Source: Parvibaculum sp.
Lineage (GTDB): Bacteria; Pseudomonadota; Alphaproteobacteria; Parvibaculales; Parvibaculaceae
Assembly: GCA_014359855.1 (NCBI GenBank)
Contig: JACIYQ010000312.1
Coordinates: forward strand, 1-14,337
Direction: 5' to 3'
Length of the DNA: 14,337 nucleotides
Numbering within the stretch: the stretch's first letter is position 1; the number at the start of each line of letters is the position of its first letter. Shown one piece after another: positions 9,118-14,337 of the stretch. The notes beneath the pieces were generated by a model that had not been told where the DNA came from, did not search any database, and worked only from the letters and a program-made list of their open reading frames with translations. The position numbers and the translations under genes were made by a program.

Positions 9118-9720
9118 TCACTCTGGTTTCTTGGCTTTCGGGAAAGCCGATGCTTGTGACGGAAACTTCGATATGAGCCATTCCAGCAATTTTATCTGGT
9201 CGGGAGTGGAAGCCCGCCGAACTTGCGTCAAGAGCCGATTCAAATCTGGCCTGATCAACGTGATGTTCGCCGCCCCCTCATTGCATACGGAACAAATTGC
9301 GCGAAGGTTCGATGTGTCATCGCTCCCTCCCAGGCTTTTATCCAGTATGTGCCCGATATGCAGACGAGATTTCCGTGATGGATCGTAAGGATGAGGTTCG
9401 CCCGCCACGGCTCCGCACATCTGGCAGGTGAAGCCATTTCTATCGAGAACGTAAGCGCGAGTTTCTTTTGATATGGCTCGCGCAAAGGCTGGCGCAGGCT
9501 TGGGGCTCTCAAGCAGGTATTCCCCGGGCTTCAGTTCGCTGCGGTCATTGTGCGTAAGGATCAAATAACCTTCTTCGGTTCGCAATTCACGAACCCGCCG
9601 AGCCCACTCGGTTATGTTCCCGGCAACCGTCCTGAGTTCATCTGAATTCATAACGCGGCCAATATTGGCCAAAAAATGCTCACGCAACAGTTTCCGTGCG
9701 CCTGGCTTCTTTTTGCTCAT
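9118..9720 (-). CDS. HNH endonuclease, probable restriction enzyme of the cassette
   Basis: The 200-aa protein has two parts. Residues about 8-70 (REHFLANIGRVMNSDELR, then ITEWARRVRELR and THNDRSELKPGEY) look like a winged-helix DNA-binding domain. Residues about 85-155 are an HNH nuclease: zinc pair Cys99-x2-Cys102, the HIGH motif with His121 and His124, GGSDDTSNLRA with Asn138, and the second zinc pair Cys143-x2-Cys146 followed by Asn147. The catalytic and zinc-binding residues all look intact. It sits between a C5 methyltransferase (33 bases upstream) and vsr (3 bases downstream), so the natural reading is the cutting half of a type II restriction-modification system. The target sequence cannot be read from the protein. 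A nonspecific or accessory HNH role is a less likely alternative. Confidence 0.85.
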   Translation of the reverse strand: MSKKKPGARKLLREHFLANIGRVMNSDELRTVAGNITEWARRVRELRTEEGYLILTHNDRSELKPGEYLLESPKPAPAFARAISKETRAYVLDRNGFTCQMCGAVAGEPHPYDPSRKSRLHIGHILDKSLGGSDDTSNLRAICSVCNEGAANITLIRPDLNRLLTQVRRASTPDQIKLLEWLISKFPSQASAFPKAKKPE

Positions 9721-9753
9721 AGCGATGACTTGTGCGGATGCGGGAACTGCCTG

Positions 9754-10719
9754 TTACGCACGGCGAAGTTGCCTGGCAGCATGAGATTCTAAGGCGGCCC
9801 GAATTTCCAGTGCAACGGCATGTGCGACCGGCGGCGGAAAGGCATTGCCGACTTGACGATACGCGGCTGTCTTCCGGCCGCTGAATTGCCAATCGTCGTC
9901 GAATCCTTGCAGGCGCGCGCACATACGTACCGTTAGCCGCGGGTTGCCCTCGAAGTCTCTTTCAGGCGCTTCGTTCGCTATTCCCATTCCGTCAACTCCG
10001 AGCTCTGCCCAAGCCCGCTTTGCCCGTGTTGGTCCAAGGTCGGGTCCGCCGTGCTTCTTGGACCCGCCGACCAGGGTGGGAGCAATGCTGTTCGCTTTGT
10101 TCCGCCATGCCAGAGCACCTTTCCATCCGCGCTCGGTCATGAGGTCGAACAGCTTGTCTCCAACCGTTGGCGGACACTCGGCGATTTCCGACGGCCAGCG
10201 GAACGCATCCTTTATTGAATGCCTGAGAGCAACAAACATAACGCGCGGGCGAAGCTGGGATACGCCAAAACTCGACGCGTTGAGTATCTTCGGCCTGATT
10301 TCATAGCCAAGTTTATCGAATTGCCGCGCCATCTCCTCACGGTATTCATCGAAGGCAGGCGACATAATACCTTTGACGTTTTCGATCATCACGGCTTGAG
10401 GTTTGATTTCGCCGATCAGCCGGATTGCAGCGGGAAAAAGGTTGCGCTCGTCATTTGCGCCAAGCTGCTTGCCCGCTATGGAGAAAGGAGGACAGGGAAG
10501 GCCGCCGGCAAAAAGATCGACGCCCTTATAGGGTGTGCCGTCGAAGGAATTGAGGTCTTCCTGGAAAATGGACCACTCCGGCCGGTTTGTCCTGAGCGTG
10601 TCACAGCAGACTTCTTCTATCTCAACGCATGCTTCATGGGAGAACCCTGCTTTCTCCAGACCGAGAGCCTGCCCGCCCGCACCGGCGCACACCTCTACTG
10701 ATGTCATGTTGTGAGTCAT
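9754..10719 (-). CDS. DNA (cytosine-5-)-methyltransferase
   Basis: This is a C5 methylase that transfers a methyl group from SAM to cytosine in a specific site. With the chosen start it is 321 aa. Ordered motifs: I, CAGAGGQALGLEKAGF (about 11-26); IV, GGLPCPPFS with catalytic Cys76; VI, ENV (113-115); VIII, QLRPR (155-159); IX, RLTVRMCARLQGF (261-273); X, QVGNAFPPPV (289-298). The target recognition domain between VIII and IX is short. Start choice: the ATG at 10719 has AGGGGA four bases upstream. An in-frame ATG at 10752 overlaps the -10 element of the apparent promoter and would lie upstream of the transcript start, so I reject it. It is the first gene of the minus-strand restriction cassette, so protection is made before the nuclease. 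Confidence 0.95.
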   Translation of the reverse strand: MTHNMTSVEVCAGAGGQALGLEKAGFSHEACVEIEEVCCDTLRTNRPEWSIFQEDLNSFDGTPYKGVDLFAGGLPCPPFSIAGKQLGANDERNLFPAAIRLIGEIKPQAVMIENVKGIMSPAFDEYREEMARQFDKLGYEIRPKILNASSFGVSQLRPRVMFVALRHSIKDAFRWPSEIAECPPTVGDKLFDLMTERGWKGALAWRNKANSIAPTLVGGSKKHGGPDLGPTRAKRAWAELGVDGMGIANEAPERDFEGNPRLTVRMCARLQGFDDDWQFSGRKTAAYRQVGNAFPPPVAHAVALEIRAALESHAARQLRRA

Positions 10720-10750
10720 GGAAGTCCCCTGCAGCGTGAGATAGAAACCC

Positions 10751-10780
10751 ATTAAAGTTCTCTATTTGTTCTCACGTCAA
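10751..10780 (-). promoter_or_regulatory. Promoter of the restriction-modification operon
   Basis: On the minus strand TTGACG (10775-10780, five of six consensus bases) is followed after 18 bases by TTTAAT (10751-10756, five of six). The predicted transcript start is near 10744, giving a leader of about 25 bases to the ATG at 10719. The sequence is AT-rich compared with its surroundings. I see no separate promoter before the HNH or vsr genes and no gene for a controller protein. Confidence 0.7.
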
Positions 10781-10865
10781 TACATTATTCTAGGAAAGAA
10801 TATCGCCCGATTCGTGGTGTCCGCGTAGGAGATTGGATCAGGCGCCACAAAGAGGGGAGGGGCCC

Positions 10866-11744
10866 ATGCCGCAGCATCTGAAGAAATACATCCTGCCTGC
10901 CGTCGCGCTGCTGGTGGTGCTGGCGGCGGCCGGTTTCTGGGCGCTCAACCGGTCGGCGTCCGGCATTCCCGCCTTCTATGTCTGGAAGCTCTTTTCCGGC
11001 GAGGCGAATGGCGGCGCGCATGCTGCGGTCAATGGCATCGGCCTCTATTACGAGACCTATGGCGGCCGCGAGGCGCCGCCCGTCCTCGTGCTCCATGGCG
11101 GCATGGGCTTCATCGAGAGCATGCACTACCAGATCTCGGCGCTTAGCGGCTCGCACTTCGTTGTCGCGCCGGACAGCCGCGGTCATGGCCGCTCGGGCGA
11201 TACCGACGCGCCGATCGCCTATGAGCAGATGGCGGCAGACATGCTGGCGCTCATGGACGAGCTCGGCATCGGGAAAGCGGACATCGTCGGCTGGAGCGAT
11301 GGCGGCATTATCGGCCTCATCGTCGCGATGGAGCATCCGGACCGCGTTCGCCGCCTCGTCGCCATCGGCGCGAATTACAGCCTGGACGGGCTTTCATCCA
11401 TGCCGCCGGAAAGTGCGGCGGAGCTCAGCGAGGCGCTCGCGCCCGCGCGCGACTTCTATATCAATGTCGCGCCCGATCCGTCGCGCTGGCCGGTCTTCGC
11501 GGAGAAGGTGCTCCATATGTGGCGGACCTCGCCCAACTATGCCGCCGCCGATCTCGGCCGCATCGGGGCGCCGGTCCTCGTCATGGCGGGCGAGCATGAC
11601 AGCATCAAGCGGGCGCATACGGAGGCAATGGCGCATGCCATTCCCGATGCGACGCTCGACATTGTGCCCGGCGCTTCGCATTTCCTGCCGCTCGAAATGC
11701 CCGAGCGGGCGAATGCCTCGATTCGCACCTTTCTCGACGATTGA
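10866..11744 (+). CDS. Alpha/beta-fold hydrolase with an N-terminal membrane anchor
   Basis: The 292-aa protein starts at an ATG with GGAGG five bases upstream (10856-10860). A TTG at 10833 could extend it but has no such site. Residues 4-27 hold a basic start (KK) followed by a hydrophobic stretch (YILPAVALLVVLAAAGF), suggesting an uncleaved anchor with the catalytic domain in the periplasm. The fold shows the oxyanion motif HGGMG, the nucleophile elbow GWSDGG with Ser144, the acid Asp245 in GEHDS, and His272 in GASHFLP. That is a complete triad, as in esterases and related hydrolases; the substrate cannot be deduced. It is divergent from the methyltransferase operon, and GC content returns to the core level within it. 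Confidence 0.88.
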   Translation: MPQHLKKYILPAVALLVVLAAAGFWALNRSASGIPAFYVWKLFSGEANGGAHAAVNGIGLYYETYGGREAPPVLVLHGGMGFIESMHYQISALSGSHFVVAPDSRGHGRSGDTDAPIAYEQMAADMLALMDELGIGKADIVGWSDGGIIGLIVAMEHPDRVRRLVAIGANYSLDGLSSMPPESAAELSEALAPARDFYINVAPDPSRWPVFAEKVLHMWRTSPNYAAADLGRIGAPVLVMAGEHDSIKRAHTEAMAHAIPDATLDIVPGASHFLPLEMPERANASIRTFLDD

Positions 11745-11793
11745 AGCGGGCGCCGGAAACCGGGGAAAAGTTTTTCGCGGTGGCGTGTATCGG

Positions 11794-11819
11794 GCGGGGT
11801 GGGGACTTGTCCCCGCTTT
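11794..11819 (+). terminator. Possible terminator of the hydrolase gene
   Basis: GCGGGG (11794-11799) pairs with CCCCGC (11811-11816) around an 11-base loop and is followed by TTTC. A competing small palindrome, GGGGAC/GTCCCC, lies at 11801-11814. It is about 50 bases after the hydrolase stop. The T run is short, so confidence is moderate. Confidence 0.4.
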
Positions 11820-11913
11820 CGTCTGAGGGCGGGGATATCCGGCCATCGGAGCGGCGGGGGAGGTGCGCGCCAATGTGCGTTTGCCGGTGCGCTGCGGCGT
11901 GCGAAAGCGCTTT

Positions 11914-11942
11914 GTGACGTTATCGTGACATTACGATGACAG
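11914..11942 (-). promoter_or_regulatory. Three Pho-box-like 7-base direct repeats at 11-base spacing
   Basis: Read on the minus strand, three 7-mers follow each other with 4-base spacers: CTGTCAT (11936-11942), ATGTCAC (11925-11931) and ACGTCAC (11914-11920). The PhoB-binding Pho box is two or more copies of a CTGTCAT-like 7-mer separated by four bases, so both sequence and period match. No -10 element is obvious at the usual distance on the minus strand. The array lies between the 3' ends of two convergent genes, so its target is unclear. A small palindrome, AAAGCGCTTT (11904-11913), abuts it. Confidence 0.5.
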
Positions 11943-11974
11943 AAGGCGTGAAAAAGCCCGCTTTATCCCCGGAA

Positions 11975-12012
11975 AACGAAAGAAGCCGGGCACCTCGCGG
12001 CGGCCCGGCTTC
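11975..12012 (-). terminator. Intrinsic terminator of the M23 peptidase gene
   Basis: On the minus strand GAAGCCGGGC and GCCCGGCTTC (12003-12012 and 11982-11991 on the + strand) form a perfect 10-base stem with an 11-base loop. The sequence TTTCGTTTT follows. It begins about 25 bases after the stop codon of the peptidase gene. Confidence 0.8.
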
Positions 12013-12036
12013 CTTCATAATTCCGTAGGCGGAAGG

Positions 12037-13731
12037 TTAGTTCGCGCCGCCGTCCGCATCCACCGTCGCCTGCGCCACCCTGGTGGCGAGCGGCGCTTCC
12101 GCCATCTGCGTCGACAGTGTGCCGCGCATTTCCTTGAAGGCGGCGAGCTGCTTGCCGTCGAGCTTGCGTCCGGTCGGCACCTTGAGGGCGAGCGGGTTCA
12201 TCTTCTTGCCGCCCACATGCACTTCGTAGTGAAGGTGCGGGCCGGTGGAGCGTCCCGTCGTACCGACATAGGCGATCACCTGCCCTTGGCGCACGCGCGT
12301 TCCGGCCTTGATGCCGCGCGCAAAGCCGTTCAGATGCGCGTAGGCCGTCTCGTAGCCGTTCGCGTGGCGGATCGACACATAGTTGCCGAAGCTGCTGAAA
12401 CGGTTCGCGCGCGTTATCGTGCCGTCGCCCGCCGCATAGACGGGCGTGCCGCGCGGCGCGGCGAAGTCAACGCCCGCATGCATCTTCGAGTATCCGAGGA
12501 TCGGATGGCGGCGCAGACCATAGGTCGAACTGATGCGCGCGCCGTCGATCGGCGTCTTCATCAGGAACTTCTTCATGCTCTGGCCATTCTCGTCGAAATA
12601 GTCCCAGACGCCGTCGCCCGGATCGAAGCGCCAGAGCTTGTGGGACTTGCCGCCGACGGTCAGCGCGGCGAAGAGCACGTCGCCTTCCTTCACGGGGCGT
12701 TCGTTCTCGTCGAACTTGCGGCTGAAATAGACTTCGAACTTGTCGCCCGGCTGAATTTCGCGCTGGAAGTCGACGCTGTAGGAGTACATGCGGATCAGTT
12801 CGATGATGATGGGCGCGGGAATGCCGGCCTGTTCGCCATCGAGGAAGAGCGAGTTGTTGATCGTTCCTGCCGCGCGCACGAAGCCTTCGGTGAATTCGCG
12901 CTTGATCTCCTGGCTGTCGAAACTGCCGTCCTCGTTGCGCTTCACCTCGATGGTGCGCTCGATATCGGGCACGAGCGAAAGGGCGGTGAGGTATTTCGCG
13001 GGCGTGCCGCTCTCGTCTTCACCCACGGCGCCATCCGGCGTTTCCATGAAGGTGAGCGAGATTTCCTGGCCGGCGCGCAGCTTGCGCGGGCTGTAATGCG
13101 AGGTCATCGCCGCGACCGCATGATAGGCGTCGATGCGATCGACGCCGGCGTCCTGCAGCACTTCCATCAGCGTCTCGCCGCTCGCGAGTTCGACCGTCTG
13201 CGCGACGGGTCGCGGCGTGGCGGGCAGCCTTGCGGCTTCCGCGGCCAGCTTCTCTTCCGTAAGCGGACGGAAAAGGCCGGGGTCGGCAAGCGATGCGGTA
13301 AGGAGCGTGTCGTCTTCCGTCTCCGGGACGGTGAGGGCGATTGCCGCGTCCTCTTCCGCTGCCGGATGATTTTCCGTTTCATCCGTCATCTGCGGCGCGG
13401 CGCTTGCCGCCGCCAGCAGGGTGGATGTATCGGCTTGCGGTGTACCGTTCGCGTTCCATGCGATCACGCGCGGGGCGCGGTCTGCCGTCAGCGATGCGGT
13501 CGCCACGCCTTCATAGGGAGCGACCAGCGATGCGACACCGACGCCGACCAGCGCGAGCGACATTGTTCCGAGTACGGCCGATGCCGCGATCCAGCGCGAC
13601 TGGCCAAGCGCAAGGCGGCTCACGGAAGAATAGAGTTTCAGGGATTGCTGGGCGTTGTGGCGCGCGCGCTGCCAGAAGGTATCGGTCGCCGGCGCGTTTC
13701 CGTCGGTACCGCTGCTTTTATCGTCTGTCAC
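12037..13731 (-). CDS. M23 family peptidoglycan endopeptidase (MepM-like)
   Basis: Such enzymes cut peptide cross-links in the cell wall so that new strands can be inserted. The 564-aa protein has a short cytoplasmic N-terminus, one membrane segment (about 47-70, WIAASAVLGTMSLALVGVGV) and an acidic linker. An OapA/LysM-like domain follows (about 179-227, ELASGETLMEVLQDAGV then YSPRKLRAGQEI), then a beta-rich spacer and a C-terminal LytM/M23 domain (about 407-512). The zinc ligands are complete: His418 and Asp422 in HAGVD, and His499 and His501 in GPHLHYE, so it should be active, unlike degenerate LytM factors such as EnvC. Start: no ATG precedes the membrane segment. GTG at 13731 has GGGGA five bases upstream; GTG at 13770 has no ribosome binding site but would add 13 residues. 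Confidence 0.92.
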   Translation of the reverse strand: MTDDKSSGTDGNAPATDTFWQRARHNAQQSLKLYSSVSRLALGQSRWIAASAVLGTMSLALVGVGVASLVAPYEGVATASLTADRAPRVIAWNANGTPQADTSTLLAAASAAPQMTDETENHPAAEEDAAIALTVPETEDDTLLTASLADPGLFRPLTEEKLAAEAARLPATPRPVAQTVELASGETLMEVLQDAGVDRIDAYHAVAAMTSHYSPRKLRAGQEISLTFMETPDGAVGEDESGTPAKYLTALSLVPDIERTIEVKRNEDGSFDSQEIKREFTEGFVRAAGTINNSLFLDGEQAGIPAPIIIELIRMYSYSVDFQREIQPGDKFEVYFSRKFDENERPVKEGDVLFAALTVGGKSHKLWRFDPGDGVWDYFDENGQSMKKFLMKTPIDGARISSTYGLRRHPILGYSKMHAGVDFAAPRGTPVYAAGDGTITRANRFSSFGNYVSIRHANGYETAYAHLNGFARGIKAGTRVRQGQVIAYVGTTGRSTGPHLHYEVHVGGKKMNPLALKVPTGRKLDGKQLAAFKEMRGTLSTQMAEAPLATRVAQATVDADGGAN

Positions 13732-13770
13732 GTGGGTCCCCGTGTCGTACAACTCGCTGCCCCCCGGCAC

Positions 13771-14147
13771 GATACCAGATAACCTTTTCCGGCACTTAGC
13801 CGAAAAACCTCAGTTATCAGTCTCACTAGCTTGAGTACCGGCGGACTGCCCCACCGCCGAAACAAACTGTAATGCGTCGTGAAAGACGATGCCCCGAGGG
13901 TGCCGCCCTGTCAACGCGGAGACTGTTCCAAAACCCGTATATTCACCAATTATGAAGGTTTAGTACGCTTCTTTCCTTCGATCTTTGCCGGCCTGTTCCA
14001 TAACAAGTAGCCAATGCGGCCCTATTGCTGTGCGCCTTCGGGGCAGTCCCGGCCGGCACGGCGTCCTTTGCTCTCCATGTGCATGCTTCGGGCCGTTTCG
14101 GCTCCGAATCTACCCGCAGAACCCTTGGGTCTCGCGAGCCAGAAAGG
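13771..14147. other. Intergenic region between the M23 gene and the rRNA promoter
   Basis: No convincing gene is visible. Structure noted: TTTTCCGGC (13785-13793) against GCCGAAAA (13799-13806), an imperfect inverted repeat just upstream of the M23 start; and CGGCGG (13839-13844) against CCGCCG (13854-13859) with a 9-base loop. A stretch at about 13927-13975 is notably AT-rich. I see no tRNA, insertion-sequence end or conserved protein fragment. Confidence 0.5.
13886..13914 (-). promoter_or_regulatory. Possible promoter of the M23 peptidase gene
   Basis: On the minus strand a perfect TTGACA (13909-13914) is followed after 17 bases by CATCGT (13886-13891), a weak -10 match. The predicted leader would be about 150 bases. 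Only the -35 element is convincing. Confidence 0.35.
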
Positions 14148-14166
14148 TGCGCTTGAGTCAAGCGCA
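14148..14166. repeat. Perfect 19-base palindrome upstream of the rRNA promoter
   Basis: TGCGCTTGA and TCAAGCGCA flank a single central G. The centre is TTGAGTCAA, which contains a GAGTC site (14155-14159) of the GANTC type methylated by CcrM in Alphaproteobacteria. It ends 40 bases before the -35 element of the rRNA promoter. Such symmetry suggests a binding site for a dimeric regulator, but no matching regulator is identified. Confidence 0.6.
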
Positions 14167-14206
14167 AAGACCTTGGATTTTTTTGAAGAAAGCACGAAAA
14201 AGGTGT

Positions 14207-14235
14207 TTGACAGGGCAGGGGCACCCCCCTATAAA
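14207..14235 (+). promoter_or_regulatory. rRNA operon promoter
   Basis: A perfect TTGACA (14207-14212) is followed by a 17-base spacer and TATAAA (14230-14235). The upstream 14167-14206 stretch is rich in A and T runs (a seven-T run and several A runs) and could act as an UP element. The strength of the match, the GC-rich bases after the -10 and the boxA-like element downstream indicate the promoter of an rRNA operon. The 16S gene would start beyond the right edge of the window. Confidence 0.8.
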
Positions 14236-14337
14236 CCGCCTCCACGAGGTCACGGCGGCCTGCTCCTTCGGGGGCAACGTTCACCCTCTGGTAAAGAGTG
14301 TTTAGGGGCTTGCTCTGAGATGCTCTTTGTGGCCTAG
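14236..14337 (+). other. rRNA operon leader with UUCG hairpin, cut by the window edge
   Basis: The transcript would begin near 14242. GCTCC-TTCG-GGGGC at 14262-14275 forms a hairpin closed by a C-G pair around the very stable UUCG tetraloop, with one G-T wobble. CCGCC (14236-14240) can also face GGCGG (14254-14258) in the DNA. The hexamer TGCTCT is repeated exactly ten bases apart (14311 and 14321), the second copy being part of boxA. No mature rRNA sequence is reached. Confidence 0.65.
14321..14330 (+). promoter_or_regulatory. boxA-like antitermination element
   Basis: TGCTCTTTGT resembles the bacterial rRNA boxA (TGCTCTTTAA in E. coli), which recruits NusB and NusE to make the polymerase resistant to Rho. 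Its position about 80 bases after the predicted start is as expected in an rRNA leader. Confidence 0.6.

Noticed and set aside
9068..9388. Plus-strand frames opposite vsr and the HNH gene
   Set aside because: They are antisense to genes with intact catalytic motifs and have no ribosome binding site or known domain.
11951..11964. AAAGC/GCTTT inverted repeat near the Pho-box-like array
   Set aside because: The loop would be only two bases, too small for a stable RNA hairpin.
12217..13782. A 521-codon open frame antisense to the M23 peptidase
   Set aside because: Same artefact of GC-rich codon use; the peptidase on the other strand has complete catalytic motifs.
13943..14284. A 113-codon minus-strand frame across the rRNA promoter
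   Set aside because: It runs opposite a strong rRNA promoter and leader and has no recognisable protein features.

Overview
The window looks like chromosome from a GC-rich alphaproteobacterium. The evidence is a DUF4167 gene (a family essentially confined to Alphaproteobacteria) downstream of prfA-prmC, strongly G/C-biased third codon positions, a heat-shock-type promoter before clpB, and an rRNA promoter of the alphaproteobacterial TTGACA-17-TATAAA type. I cannot name the genus from sequence alone; Hyphomicrobiales or Parvibaculales would fit.

Left part (1-4955, + strand): the C-terminal end of a RodZ-like protein, then ispG (isoprenoid precursor synthesis), then prfA and prmC. The last two are coupled by a 4-base overlap and functionally linked, because PrmC methylates the GGQ glutamine of the release factor encoded just before it. 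A 530-base stretch without a clear gene follows. It can form several hairpins and has one small Arg-rich reading frame with a good ribosome binding site, and it leads into the DUF4167 gene.

Middle (4965-8694): a MOSC-domain protein on the minus strand, convergent with DUF4167 and divergent from clpB. The clpB gene has a plausible sigma-32 promoter and ends in a strong intrinsic terminator.

Accessory island (8698 to about 10790, minus strand): a three-gene operon of visibly lower GC, ordered C5 cytosine methyltransferase, HNH endonuclease, Vsr mismatch endonuclease. It runs from a promoter at 10751-10780 back to the clpB terminator, which it can share. This is a compact type II restriction-modification cassette with its own repair enzyme: the methylase marks sites, the HNH protein probably cuts unmarked sites, and Vsr repairs the T:G mismatches produced when 5-methylcytosine deaminates.

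Right part (10866-14337): a membrane-anchored alpha/beta hydrolase (+), then a convergent intergenic region containing three Pho-box-like 7-mers at exact 11-base spacing with no gene obviously placed to use them. Next comes a MepM-type M23 peptidoglycan endopeptidase (-), and finally the promoter and leader (UUCG hairpin, boxA) of an rRNA operon whose 16S gene lies beyond the right edge. A perfect 19-base palindrome centred on a GANTC site lies just upstream of that promoter.

Most of the window is ordinary core genome. The items most worth a second look are the orphan Pho-box array, the restriction cassette with its uncharacterised HNH enzyme, the palindrome at the rRNA promoter and the structured DUF4167 leader.
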